This document shows positions 22,305 to 33,491 of a stretch of DNA of 64,000 bases, in pieces. Within the stretch, counting starts at the first letter, position 1. The number at the start of each line of letters is the position of its first letter. Source of the stretch: Rozella allomycis CSF55 (lineage: Eukaryota; Rozellomycota); assembly GCA_000442015.1 (NCBI GenBank), contig KE561054.1:62001-126000 (forward strand), in the 5' to 3' direction. Under the pieces are notes generated by a model, which saw only the letters and a list, made by a program, of their open reading frames with translations, did not search any database and was not told the DNA's origin. Position numbers and translations under genes: made by a program.

Positions 22305-24517
22305 TTAAGATTCGATAAATCGACAAAAGGCCTCAAACAATTCAGCACCGATGACTTTGGCAATCATGTCATTCTTCACTACTGCTAATTTTAAACAATC
22401 GCAATGAAATTTGGCATCGTAATTCGTATAAATTGCGCGACCCATACCTTCCAAAACAATCAAGTCAGCATCGAGGGCGTATTCTGAAATTTTGGAATCA
22501 ATCTTTCGCATATCAAGACAAGGAGAACCACTACCAGTTTCAAAAACTTTTAATAATCCATCTTTATAAGAGTTTTTTATGATTTGATCTTCCACCTGTT
22601 CTAGAATTTCAGAAAGTTCCTTTGCAGTAACATTAGTGACTGACGGTCGACTCAATGCCGCAAGACAAACATGGCATTTCCTTTTTAAAAAATATCTAAC
22701 AAACGGGAGAACTCCCAAAATAAGATCTATGCCGCTATTAGAGACAAAGAAGACAAGTTTTTTGTATTCTTTTCTTTTGATCATATCTTTCGTGATGTCA
22801 TAGTCATTTTTATTTGAGACGTATTTAATTTTTTGCTTGGCTTCTTCCATTGACAGATTCTGGTTAAACAAGAGTTCCACCAAAGATGAGCAGCCCCAGT
22901 CAAATAAATTACCTAAATAATTTTAGTTGGATCTCTACCTACAAATATATTCTCCAATAATTGGCTGACTAAATCTTTCAAGGATAATTGGTCCAGTTTA
23001 TTCAATAATGCAGGCAACAAATCCATAGCTTTTCTGGTTTCATTCATCTTCACGTTTCCAAAAATATCTTCAATTCCAACCTCTCTCAAGCAAAGTTCTC
23101 TAAGATTGAATAAATTTGGAATTGAAAGAGGTCCATAAACGACAGAATTGGCCTTTAGGCGGTTCAAATGCTCAATAAAGAGTTTCGAAAATTTCTCCAT
23201 TTTTTCTTGATCCGATTCTAATCTTAATTTTTTCCAAATCAATGTTGTTTCCTCCATTAAATCAAGCCAATACATTGCCATTTCGGAATTAGAAAGATCG
23301 AAACGATCATATGGGTAAGGGTGCTTTATCATTGAGAAACAAGTCATATTTAAAGTGTTTTGGTCTAGGCAGCCAACTGCGTTTACAGCATGATGAGAAA
23401 TTAAGCTGATCTGTGCAAAATTTTCAGTAAATGAAAATTTTTCCAGTGGAACATTCGAAAAAGTTAAAAACGCGCCCAATGACCCCAAGTAACCCTCATG
23501 CCTAAGAAAATAAGCTTTCATGGAGTCTTTGGACCAAAATTTTATTGCGTAGCTTAATGTTTTCATAGTCGTCGCTGGTTAAATAATAAATTCATTGCTT
23601 ACGATGTCCCCTTATAAAGCAACCACCAAAATAGATTCTCTTGACGCCGTGCTGCGTTGCATTTAGATACGCTATTTGGGCAATATTGTTGGAAACCATG
23701 TAGAGCAAACTTGCAGCGATATCTTCCTGCTTAAATGATTTTGATTCTTTTCCTTTTTGAAAAGCTTTCCCAAACGATGATGCAATTGTGGTGGCTTTTA
23801 GTCCAATTTTTTCATATCCAGCTCCATAAATGTCGCCCACCAGCATGTCTACATTTCTATGATCTCCTTTTTTCGAAATCTCAATCATCTCATCATAAGT
23901 TTTAGCGTCAGTCAAAAGAGATAAAAGACCCCAGAGCGTCCCCCCTCCTAATGCTGTGCCACTAACCCTTTCAAATTTGTTTTCGTCTTCCACCTTAAGA
24001 ATGCTGACACCTGAACCAATATTAACTAAAAGGTATGGAAACACGTCTGAATCAGATCCTAATTCCTTAAATTCCATACGATTTTCTTCATCATATGTAA
24101 AGACTTCAAAGGGAACCTTGAGAAGCAGAAAGTTCAGTCCACCAATTAGACATTCCATCTCATCTTCTTTTTTTAGATTTATTCCCAGTTGTTCTATGAA
24201 TAATTGGTTAAACTTGTATGCCCCACCACCTGTTGCAATTATCTCAAAATTTTCTTTCTTCAGCAAACATCGTATATATTCAATACAAGAACTTATATTT
24301 TCAGTTTCAAATTTTCTAAAATGCAAACGTCCGCCTAACAAAGATCACAAAAATGCCAACCTTTTTCTTCGTCTGTCGAAAAATACACCAATTTAGCCAG
24401 AGATCCTCCAATATCTATAGCTAGATGATTTATATTCCTTGAATAAAACGGTAGCAATATATCTCTGGTATCTTCTTCATGCTCATCTGTTGAGATAGAC
24501 GCACCTTTTAGATTCAT
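22305..24517 (-). CDS. PANK4-like fusion: type II pantothenate kinase + DUF89 phosphatase
   Basis: Fusion of a eukaryotic pantothenate-kinase domain and a DUF89/ARMT1-type phosphatase domain, as in animal PANK4. The kinase half has LAIDIGGSLAKLVYF, IIATGGGAYKFNQLF, DEMECLIGGL (the glutamate that mammalian PANK4 has lost is present), VNIGSGVSILKV and VSGTALGGGTLWGL. A 26-nt intron joins EEK to GGRLHF, and a 28-nt intron joins the halves at TTMKTLSYAI. The DUF89 half has CLREVGIEDIFG and LVFFVSNSGIDLILGVLPFV; the family's metal-binding aspartate in VDNSG appears here as serine, and the downstream ND pair reads TN. The kinase half therefore looks active; the phosphatase half may not be. Confidence 0.87.
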
Positions 24518-24808
24518 GAAATTTACTTGTAAACTTTAAAACGATTGGACATAATAAGTTTAAACGATAAAAAAATAGTGATGTTTTATTTACTACTATG
24601 ACAGCTGGATGGGTGTTTTTTCAAGTAGTCCATACAAATTGGCTGCGATTAGTAAACTATGTTTTTTAAATCCAAATCCAATATATAGTTAGTATAGTTA
24701 TATAAAAAATATAGTAGATAATATAGTTTGAAATATCAACTTTGGCATGTTACTAAGACAACCTCATAGGTCTAGCCATAAATTCGAGTCTGAATCCTGT
24801 TGCTAAGT
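24518..24808. promoter_or_regulatory. Divergent intergenic region, PANK4-like / 7TM gene
   Basis: This 291-base gap is among the longest in the window and separates two divergent starts, so it should hold both promoters. It is very AT-rich. Around 24678-24735 a run of ATATAGT-like units recurs in slightly varied spacing. I see no TATA box or other motif I can assign with confidence and no RNA gene. Confidence 0.35.
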
Positions 24809-25633
24809 ATGTTGGTGTTCACGAACTTTGTGTATGTTGTTAGCGGGTTTGTCCTAGGCATTGCTTTTGCATGTTCTACTATCTGCGTCGCTGTATCTGT
24901 GTATAATCGATCCAGAATCGCTATATTCCATGCAGCTAGCAGCTTAACCTTCACTTGCAGTTCTATACTTGTCAATTACTATTTAACCAATACTGGCGTT
25001 GATTGTTCTGTAAGAGCCCCGATAATAGGGTTCTTCCATGTTGCCCAAATAATGTTTTTTCAGATTGCGCTATGGTTCAGGGTGAAAGCCTCATTTGTGG
25101 TTCCCAATTTTAAAGATGCTCTTTTCAAAAGACAACCAGCCGGATTATTTCTGTTATTTCTCCAATTAGTAATTATTACACAGGCTTTACTCCTTACCGT
25201 TTTATATGCAACTTCAGGATACATTACAGGAGTGCTTTGCGGAAATTCCTATAACCTTGCAATATTATATTCTTGCAACTTCGTTTTCATTTTCTACTTG
25301 TTTGCTACCAACTTGGCCTTTGCTAAAAGAATCCATTCTGCGTATAAGATTTCTCAAAAGAACTCACTTTTCCATCTCATGCTTAACAGCCTTGCACTTC
25401 CATTTACAATTTTGTGCTCTGCCATTGTATATAACGTCGTGGGCCTCTTGAGCACAGACCAAGTTGTTGTTCGCACATTAACTTGGATAGACGGTTCGAT
25501 CTATATGTTTAGCCAGGCAATATTCTGCCTTTCTGATAACTTAACTTCCATGGCTCAAAAAATTGTCAAGAATTCCGGTACAACAAAGAAGGGTAAAGAT
25601 ATTCTAAATAATGAAAGTAGGCACAGAATATAA
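24809..25633 (+). CDS. Orphan multi-pass membrane protein (about seven TM segments)
   Basis: Uninterrupted frame of 274 residues from the ATG at 24809. Hydrophobic segments, with approximate residue ranges, are: 4-26 (VYVVSGFVLGIAFACSTICV), 38-55, 67-86 (IIGFFHVAQIMFFQIALWF), 108-130 (LFLLFLQLVIITQALLLTVL), 143-165, 183-207 (LALPFTILCSAIVYNVVGLL) and 216-235. The C-terminal tail is basic and about 30 residues long (KNSGTTKKGKDIL). The topology recalls a G-protein-coupled receptor-like protein, but I see no family motif such as DRY or NPxxY. No signal peptide is evident beyond the first TM segment. Divergent from the PANK4-like gene and 250 bases before HUT1. Confidence 0.6.
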   Translation: MLVFTNFVYVVSGFVLGIAFACSTICVAVSVYNRSRIAIFHAASSLTFTCSSILVNYYLTNTGVDCSVRAPIIGFFHVAQIMFFQIALWFRVKASFVVPNFKDALFKRQPAGLFLLFLQLVIITQALLLTVLYATSGYITGVLCGNSYNLAILYSCNFVFIFYLFATNLAFAKRIHSAYKISQKNSLFHLMLNSLALPFTILCSAIVYNVVGLLSTDQVVVRTLTWIDGSIYMFSQAIFCLSDNLTSMAQKIVKNSGTTKKGKDILNNESRHRI

Positions 25634-25885
25634 AGGTCAATCGGCTTCTCAGAGAGGTGGAGGTAATTTATTCTATTTTAATTAGAAAGGAGAACCAGTC
25701 ACTTTGAGTCGTAAAATTGAGATTGAAAACTGAATGGAAAACCTTCAAAGTTCAAATAAACAAACTTCATATAGATTGGTGTCATTGGCATTTGTTTTAT
25801 AGAATTATAGAATTTTTACCAAAGATTGAAAAAATGCCATCATTTTTTGATTTTTCCAAGTGGCGAAAATCTAAAAATAGGTCAT

Positions 25886-26908
25886 ATGGCTGTCGTGAAA
25901 CTATTATCCTGCATCTTGGGTGTTTACGCTTGTTTTTTGACTTGGGCTATTCTTCAAGAAAAATTAACATCAGTAGCTTACATCCACAAACTTCCTAACG
26001 GGTTACTTGAAAGCAAAAAATTTAAATATTTCATTTTTATGAACGCAGTACAGGCCTTCGCCGCTGTGATAGTAGCGGGAATATATATAGGTGTAAAAAA
26101 AGATGGATTTGGGAAGATATCAAAGAGAACTATTTTCGAGTATGCTAGGGTTAGTTTATCGGCTACTATGGCGTCGCCTTTTGGGTATGCTTCTTTAAAA
26201 CACATTTCATATCCTACGATGATTCTTGGTAAGTCCTGTAAGCTTGTCCCAGTAATGCTTATGAGCTTGTTTGTCAACAAGCGTCGTTTTGAATGGTTTA
26301 AATATGTTACAGTTTTATTAATTACGATTGGTGTTTCTGGATTCATGTTGAATGATAATGCTGTCAATAACAGCACGGGCAAGAGTGGAAAGTCTACTAG
26401 TCTTTTTGGGTTATTTTTATTGTTTATTAACTTGTTTGTCGATGGTCTGACCAATTCGTGGCAAGATAGATTATTTTTTACATTCAATGTAAAAGCATCA
26501 CAGCTTATGTTTTTTATGAACGCATTTGCATTTACATTTATGACAATATATTTAGGGATGCCTTTTGTATCCAATAATGAACTTTACGAGGCCCTTAATT
26601 TCATTTCTCAGTTTCCTAACGTTCTATCAGATTTAGTCCTTTTTTCATTTTGCGGTGCTATTGGGCAAACTTTTATATTCTACACTCTGGAGCAATATGG
26701 TTCAGTCATTCTTACAACTATTACTGTAACCAGAAAACTAGTCACAATTCTTTTGTCTTTATTATGGTTTGATCATTCGGTTAATGGAAAACAATGGTTT
26801 TTTGTTTCTATTGTGTTTGGAGCCATTTTGATAGAGACATACTTTAGCAAAGTGAAGGCAGGAAAATCAAAGAATCAAAAAAGCATAACGAAAAAGAAAG
26901 CGGAATAA
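25886..26908 (+). CDS. HUT1: UDP-galactose/nucleotide-sugar transporter HUT1 (SLC35B1 family)
   Basis: ER membrane transporter of the nucleotide-sugar/ATP exchanger family. A single exon from [20 protein letters not shown] with about ten hydrophobic segments. Family landmarks are [53 protein letters not shown] and [20 protein letters not shown]. The last four residues are KKAE, a canonical KKxx dilysine signal for return to the ER. An upstream in-frame GTG/ATG extension (25826) exists, but the family starts at the residue chosen here. It is followed in the same direction by RPN8 after 77 bases. Confidence 0.9.
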   Translation: MAVVKLLSCILGVYACFLTWAILQEKLTSVAYIHKLPNGLLESKKFKYFIFMNAVQAFAAVIVAGIYIGVKKDGFGKISKRTIFEYARVSLSATMASPFGYASLKHISYPTMILGKSCKLVPVMLMSLFVNKRRFEWFKYVTVLLITIGVSGFMLNDNAVNNSTGKSGKSTSLFGLFLLFINLFVDGLTNSWQDRLFFTFNVKASQLMFFMNAFAFTFMTIYLGMPFVSNNELYEALNFISQFPNVLSDLVLFSFCGAIGQTFIFYTLEQYGSVILTTITVTRKLVTILLSLLWFDHSVNGKQWFFVSIVFGAILIETYFSKVKAGKSKNQKSITKKKAE

Positions 26909-26985
26909 AATTAGTTTTTCTTAATAATTTACAATTCACCTATATGATTTTTGTTTGTTCCCTTCAGCCACCTCGAGTTGACGAT

Positions 26986-27968
26986 ATGACTGTCCCAGAT
27001 TCAGTAATAGTCCATCCCCTTGTTTTGCTATCCGCTGTTGATCATTATAATAGAGTAGCACAAAATACAAAGAAACGAGTTGTTGGTGCTCTTCTAGGAC
27101 AATGGCAAGGAGGTGCTGTTCACATTACAAACTCATACGCATGTAATATTATGTATTTATTTATTATAGTGCCATTTGAAGAGGACGAAAAGGATCCTTC
27201 TGTTTGGTTTATTGATCACAACTTTCATGAAAACATGTACTCTTTATGTAAAAAGGTGAATGGTAAACTATTTGAATTGTCAAAATGATAGCAAAAGAGA
27301 AACCTGTAGGATGGTACCACAGCGGTCCTAAACTAAGATCAGCAGACCTTAAAATTAATGAGTTATTCAAAAAATACACTCAGGATCCAATTTTGGTTGT
27401 CATTGATGTTAAAATGCAAAGCGAAGGACTTCCTATAGACTCTTACGTGGCCGTAGATGAAATATCAGATGTAAGTATCGAATTATAACATTGATACTAG
27501 GATGGTACATCTACAATAAAAACATTTGCGCATATTTCATCTTTTGTAGATGCGGAAGAAGCTGAAGAAATTGGAGTAGAGCATCTTTTAAGAGACATTA
27601 AAGATTTGGCGGTGGGCTCCCTTTCTTCCAGGGTCACTGAGCAAGTTAATTCACTAAAGGGTCTTGTGACTCAAATGCAAGACATTGAAAGATATTTGGA
27701 AAAGGTTTTAAATGGACAATTGTCTGTTAATCACCCCATTTTGTATAACCTACAAAAGGTATTTAACTTGATGCCAAACACACAATCCCATGATTTAGCC
27801 AAGGCCATCACCACCACAGTTAATGACCAATATGCTGTAACTTACATAGCATCCATGGTTCGTTCAATTACTGCACTCCACGATTTAATTAACAACAAAA
27901 TTACGAACAAGGAAGATGAAACTAAGAGAGATGAAGTTGTGGAAAAGAAGACTGAAATGGTGGCTTAA
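26986..27968 (+). CDS. RPN8: 26S proteasome lid subunit RPN8 (PSMD7)
   Basis: MPN-domain subunit of the 19S lid that pairs with the deubiquitinase Rpn11. It starts [20 protein letters not shown] and [20 protein letters not shown]. The next exons give [19 protein letters not shown], then [20 protein letters not shown], and, after the last intron, [20 protein letters not shown] with [14 protein letters not shown]. The JAMM zinc ligands are absent (YHSGPKL in place of HxHP), as in all Rpn8 proteins, so it is structural. Three short introns interrupt the MPN domain. The stop is 31 bases from the convergent HDAC stop. Confidence 0.92.
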
Positions 27969-27999
27969 TAAAAGGTTGTTCTTTTTAAATATGATTTAT

Positions 28000-29401
28000 T
28001 TTAATCCGAATCATAAAACTCTTCGTCTTTCTGAATTAATGAGTCTTTCAAACTATATGATTTCCTGTCGTCTGGATGAATTTCTATTTCTGTTTCATGT
28101 GAAAAATCACTGGGAACTATGTGCATTTGAACAGACGGAGACCCTTGCAAGTATCTGAGATACCCAATGATTTCAGATTTTAGAGAATCGAGGTATTGTC
28201 TAGTATTTAAATTGTCAATTCTTGTGGAAGTGTTAGGATGTAGTTTAAAATCAGGACCGAAAAATTCGTAATAGTCATTGTACGGAAGATCGTTGGAAAT
28301 CGGTGTGTCAACAAGAATGGAAGTCTCATAAGCCCAACAACGACTGACATTTTTTATGGTATATCCACCACCTCCTAGTACAAGACTGTTAAATATATGA
28401 TTAAATGTTACGTAGGAATTTTAAATGACTTTACAAACTGTACACATTCGCCATGCCCTTTCAAGCTAAGATTGAAACACCCCAGTCGATCGCATCCTAG
28501 AGAATCTGCGCCACATTGAAGGACGATTGCCGTTGGCTGAAAGTTTTCGATTACTGCTTGGACAATCGGCTTAAAAATGTAAGCATATCCAGCATCATCA
28601 ATACCGTTCTTTAATGGGACATTCAATGAATACATCTTTCCCTTCTCAACACCTACTTCAGATATGTCTCCAGTTCCTTTCAAAGTAGAATAAACATAGT
28701 ACCTGGGAAAAATCCATCTCCATGCTTGTGAAAAGACAATGTCATTACTCGATCGGTAGTGTAGAACGCCTCCTGTACCCCATCTCCATGATGTACATCA
28801 ATATCAATATAAAGAACCCTGGAGTGATATCTTCGCTATGACATTTCAAAGAGGTTTACTTTAAAAGTTCCAAAATCGCGAGCACTATGTCATTGACATA
28901 ACAAAACCCTGAAGCTTCAAATTTTTTGGCGTGATGCAAACTATTGTCAAAACTCATTCACTTTTTACCCTCCTGACCAATTAACTGCCACATCGCATTG
29001 TCCGTGAATTAACTTGTGAACTCCCTCGAGTGATCCACCGGAATATATACTGCAAAATTCATGCATACCAGGAAATACTGGACAATCTTCACCCATATTA
29101 AACCGCTTGAGTACGCTTGAAAAAGTATTCACGTTCTCTGGCGTGACTCTTCGGTTAAACTGATATTGCAAATGTACCTTTTTAAAAAATCTATGTAATC
29201 TGCATCATGAAATTCAAGTAGTTCTATATCTGTAGCTTTTCGCGGCCTATATACATGCATCTTTTTATGTAGACCATAATGTAGCACTAAATTGTGTGTC
29301 AACGCCAGCCTATGTGGTTTCATGGGATGACCAACGCCATAGTGAAAATTCCCAACTTCCTCGTTGTAAAAATATGCTATTTTGTCTTTAGAATGCTGCA
29401 T
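28000..29401 (-). CDS. HOS2: Class I histone deacetylase, HDAC3/Hos2-like
   Basis: Zinc-dependent lysine deacetylase. N terminus [20 protein letters not shown] and [20 protein letters not shown]. The first exons read to [10 protein letters not shown]; a 28-nt intron leads to [20 protein letters not shown] with the catalytic HH pair. Later comes [20 protein letters not shown], then [20 protein letters not shown] and [12 protein letters not shown], then [20 protein letters not shown] and RQYLDSL. The acidic C terminus ends FYDSD at 28000. The [17 protein letters not shown] form and [13 protein letters not shown] are closest to HDAC3/Hos2 rather than Rpd3. Expected in a SET3C/NCoR-type complex. 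Confidence 0.9.
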
Positions 29402-29443
29402 GACAGTTTTTGAATTTTTACAAAATAAACAGACAAATTTTTT

Positions 29444-30890
29444 ATGTCAATATCCTCTTCTACAGCTAGTGTTGTTGATGTATATGATGACCTTCCTGCA
29501 AGCGAGCAAAATACTCAGGTAGTTTTTGTCTATATGTGGCAAAGAATTATGAAATAACTATAAAGGAATGCATCGATCAATGTCTAGATATACAAGGTAT
29601 TTGTTGGGACAACGAACAGATATCACGTGAAGAATTCCGGAGACACAGGTATAATGGCTTGATAATGACCCTGCAGGAGCAAAAGTTATAGAAATATGAG
29701 GTGTACAGAGAATGTCATATTCGATTACTTTGAATATACCAAGAGTTTAAATAATAATTATTTTTCATTTCACAGAACCTGCTTGAACCAAAAAACAACT
29801 TTCCTCCACTATCAATTACGTAATCTAATTGCAACCACGTCTAAAAATCGCTTAATTTATTCTGGTAATCATTTTGTGTTGTTATGTATCGAAATGACTA
29901 ACGTCATCGAATGGAATCCTGTGACTAGAGAATCCAGAATCCTTTTTGACACACAACAAAGTCAAATGTCATCAATGATGAGAATATGCTCCCTGACAAG
30001 CAAAGGAAAATATATAGTTATTGGAGGTAGTTAATCTAATCAATGTGTAAAGGCTATCAAGGAGAAATACTGGTCTGGGATAACTCGGATCTAAAAGTAT
30101 ATTCTCTATCATCAGAACCTGCCGCAATATTTACACATTTTCAATTTTCAAATTTGAGAGGTATAAAAGTGTATACCCACCAATAGATAACATTGTAGTC
30201 GCAAGTAACAATGATTCCTTTGTGAGATGGTTCGACATTTTTATGGGAACTACATCTCTAGCTATAAAGATGCCTTGGAGTGTTAATGTATTCCTGATAT
30301 TTTATATTTAAAATAAAGGCTTCAGCGTTGTCTGATTCAGAGACATCAATTGCCTGTGTCGGCGACAGCTGCGACTGTGTAATATATGACAGCCGAAATG
30401 GAAAAAGTATAAATATTTGATTTTATCGATAAGTTTCTAATACTTTATACGGTCATAGTGATTTTTGTTTTGCTATTGACTGGTCACCTTGCGGCAAATT
30501 TGTTGCTACAGGATCTCAAGATTGCACCGCTCGGTAAAGCTGATTTGTTTCAATTAAGAGAATTTATGATCTAAGAATGGCTAATAAATGCATTAATGTT
30601 ATGAAAGGAAATATAAGTGGTTTCCGAAACATAAAATTTAGTCCGGATGGGAAATATATTGCAATGTGTGAAACGGCAGATTATGTTCATCTTTATGATA
30701 CTAACGATAAATTCTCCAATGGCCAAATTATAGACTTTTTCGGTAACATTTTCATTTTGTAGAACCAGGTGAAATAACCGGATTTGATTGGAGCCGAAAT
30801 TCAGATTCATTCTTCATTGGATGCTACGATAGCGATTACGGCGGAATTATTGAATTTCAAAAAAGTAGAAATGGCATACCAATAATTTGA
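29444..30890 (+). CDS. WD40-repeat protein of uncharacterised fungal/plant family
   Basis: The N-terminal exon [20 protein letters not shown] is followed by at least six more exons with introns of 25-35 nt. WD-like strands include [68 protein letters not shown] and [19 protein letters not shown]. It ends [20 protein letters not shown] and [12 protein letters not shown]. The end pattern (FDWS..., YGGIIEF) resembles conserved uncharacterised proteins such as S. pombe SPBC2A9.03, whose function I do not know. Stop at 30888-30890, 22 bases from the convergent carrier gene. Confidence 0.65.
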
Positions 30891-30912
30891 AATAAAAGAT
30901 GCAAAAAGTTTA

Positions 30913-31967
30913 TTACATAAATCGTTTTCCCACTTCATAGGAACTTATCATGATCGCGCAAGCAGGTGCAACTTTCCCCACTCTCGCAGTGACACCCTTG
31001 AAAAGTCCGCGATATCCTTCCTCTTTAAAAATGTGACATAGCGCCTTTGTTACAGAATACCTAGCATTCTCTATGCTATCTAACAATAATGGGCAAAAAT
31101 CGTACTTTTAGTTTCGATTTGCCGCCTGGTCTTGGCTACGTCGAATGGTGTGGTTAAAACCGCCGCGATCATTCCAGACGTAGCACCCGCAATAAAAGAA
31201 ATTATCATTTCTTCCGTAACTTTCGTGTCAAGCTTTCGAATATAAAGCTTTTTTATTTTCGCTTTAGTATTCTCGTATGAAAGCCAGTAGATTGCTATAT
31301 ATCCAACAACATTTAGTTACCTGAAAAGGGAACATCTCGCCAAAGGGTTGGTGACAGTCCTTTCCATAGTGTACCCAACCCGTTTAAAGAAACAGATTGC
31401 TTTATATCTATGATTATACTTTTAATGGTTGTATTTTTCGTTGAGGCCTGGGCCCTGGTTCGAATCAATTCTATTGGGGATATAAATGAAGCAGCTATTG
31501 CTGGATAGTATAGATTATATATATTACTTCTTGCCAGAGCTCCCGAATAAAGAGGAGCCATTGGTGAATCCATTGTTACTTGAGAAAACCAGCCCTTTAA
31601 ATGCTCATATCCGACGTAATAAACAACAGTTGCAGGAACTGACATGACCAAAGTAGGGGAGAGTCCTCTCCATAAACTAGTAAATCCTTCTTGTTTCACT
31701 ATTTTCTTTATGCCGTCAAGAGTCCCTTTATAGCCATTGGTGGCCATAAGAGGTCTAACAGTATCATGGAAGTCATTAGCGAAAATAAAAGTAGATTTCT
31801 GTACAGAAATATTATTTGACACTTGAGCTTGAAGTCTGACTTTCACCACATCCATGGGAGTAACTATTTATGAGTCAAAACACAAATTTACCCAGCAAAG
31901 AAGTTAGAAATGCACCTATACCTGCTGAAATCGCCTTTTGTTTGTCTGATAATGTTTCTGAAGTCAT
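30913..31967 (-). CDS. MTM1: Mitochondrial carrier, SLC25A39/SLC25A40 (Mtm1) family
   Basis: Inner-membrane carrier of the family linked to mitochondrial glutathione import and manganese/iron handling. Exon 1 (MTSETLSDKQKAISAGIGAF) joins through a 28-nt intron to PMDVVKVRLQAQ, the first Px[D/E]xx[K/R]x[R/K] signature. Later exons carry GLSPTLVMSVPATVVYYVGY, SPIELIRTRAQAS (second signature), GLSPTLWRDVPFSG and TTPFDVAKTRRQIE (third signature). The end reads MISSYEVGKRFM and the stop is at 30913. The start codon at 31965-31967 overlaps by two bases the likely start of the divergent ASH2 gene. Confidence 0.87.
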
Positions 31968-31968
31968 G
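31965..31968. promoter_or_regulatory. Overlapping start codons of divergent MTM1-like and ASH2-like genes (CATG)
   Basis: The tetramer CATG contains the minus-strand ATG of the carrier (31965-31967) and a plus-strand ATG that is in frame with ASH2 (31966-31968). If both are used, there is no intergenic DNA at all, and each promoter and 5' UTR must lie inside the other gene. A second ASH2 ATG at 32032 would leave only 64 bases. The carrier start is well supported by its first exon; the ASH2 start is the uncertain one. Confidence 0.5.
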
Positions 31969-33491
31969 CCTTTAACTTTTTTGAGCAAGGACAAAGCCTC
32001 ATTCTTAATTTCTGATCATAAGCCCTTTGAAATGTTTTCTTGCCATATTTGCTCACGTTTAATTAGCGATAGATCCTCTTATTATACGTTTACGAAAACG
32101 CTTCTTTTAGGAGACAGATTCTTTAGATATTTTTGTGGAGACTGTCATTCAGGAGAAGAGATTTTATATAGATTAAAGCTATCATGGTAGCCATAAATAA
32201 TCTTTAAGTTAGGCTAGAAGCTGTTTTGTTGGCTCTGTGGAATTTGAATCGGCTCCAAGAATGTAACCTCTTTATCGCTGACCAAAAGCAAGCTATTCAT
32301 TTTATTTATATGCTAGGTACTATCATTCTGATCAAATATGTGAATTTATCGATAAAAATGAGCATAAATTTTGGGTTAATGGTTGTATATAATGCTTTTT
32401 GTCATCAAGGCAGCCAAGAATTCGTCAGTGATAAAGGACACTGTGGTGAAGACATTAGAAGAATTTGAGTTTAAATATTTTTTATCTAGTCGCACTACAT
32501 CATTAAAGCGTAATTATAGTAAGTTGTGCACAATAGACGGGTTATGGACTTTAGCAAATATGAATTGTCTGGACGAGATCCTCGCTGCCGAAAAAGATAC
32601 CGCTTTTGTTGTTTTACCAACTGGAGTTCTAGTTGATCCAATTAATTATAACGGGCAGGTATACGTGTATAACATGAATCATCGCAGAGCACAGTCGCTA
32701 AAAAGCTTAGCAGACGCGAAATTCTTAGCAAAACATACTCAAATTATGATTTCGATCGGCCTAATCCGTCAGGCAATGAGGTTCTGATGTGTCCACTAGC
32801 ATCTCATTCAGCTCCTCAAATTTTGTTTGAACCAAATGGAAAAACGATTTCGAATAAAAAGGTAGATATCTCAGCACGCAACAAAAGGGCTATTGTGTAG
32901 CCAAATCGACTCATGGGTTTGATTATGGCGATTTAGTTTATGAAGTCCATTTGCCTGTTGATTTTCAAGGGCACGTTAGAATAGGATGGTCGCATATTCT
33001 AGGGGATCCCCAAGCCGGGGTAGGATATGATGAATATGGATATTCAATCCGAGATAAAGATGGTCGTGCATTCCATGTTTCTAGATCCAAAGATTATGGC
33101 ACACCATTCGGTAACTACCTTATCGATGAAATATAGGTGCAGGGGACATTTTGGGTTGTGCAATAAAGATGCCGGAATTCGCCCCATCTGAGAAACAAAA
33201 TTATCTTAAAAGCTCCATAAAATCTGAATGGCCCCCTTTAAAGGAAGGAATATTCAACGTTGAAATGGATATTTTAGAAAACAGTCATATCGAATTCTTT
33301 CTAAATGGAAAAAGCCTTGGCTTAGCATTCGCACCAATATACAGAGGTATATGATAAAATTTTCTTGTTTTACAGGAAAGTATTATGCTGCTGCTTCTTT
33401 ATTTGGTGGAGCCAAAGTAGAAGTAAGGTTCAATAACCTGCAATATTCGTACCCTAATTACAAGACATTAGGCAGTGCTTTGCTTGAATAG
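31966..33491 (+). CDS. ASH2: ASH2/Bre2-like COMPASS subunit (PHD/wing + SPRY)
   Basis: Core subunit of SET1/MLL histone H3K4 methyltransferase complexes. The first exon has a cysteine-containing segment CHICSRLISDRSSYYTF and GDRFFRYFCGDCHSGEE; a 26-nt intron leads to LEAVLLALWNLNRLQE. Later KRNYSKLCTIDGLWTLANMN fits the winged-helix part. The SPRY domain starts near VISARNKRAIV and has VHLPVDFQGHVRIGWSHILG, GVGYDEYGYSIRDKDGRAFH, GDILGCAIKMPEF and IEFFLNGKSLGLAF, ending YYAAASLFGGAKVEVRFNN. Stop at 33489-33491. Several introns, including one of about 30 nt inside SPRY. Either the first ATG or the one at 32032 could be used. Confidence 0.82.

Noticed and set aside
24678-24735. ATATAGT-rich stretch considered as a microsatellite or origin
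   Set aside because: Units are irregular and the region is simply AT-rich; no replication-origin consensus can be justified.
24772-24975. Minus-strand frame (LQVKVKLLAAWNIAILDRLY...) opposite the start of the 7TM gene
   Set aside because: It is antisense to the first TM segments, short, and lacks any family signal; the plus frame is long and hydrophobic in a regular pattern.
31440-31465. tRNA T-loop-like sequence GGTTCGAATC
   Set aside because: It lies inside the carrier coding region (reverse of SPIELIRTRAQAS) with no cloverleaf around it.
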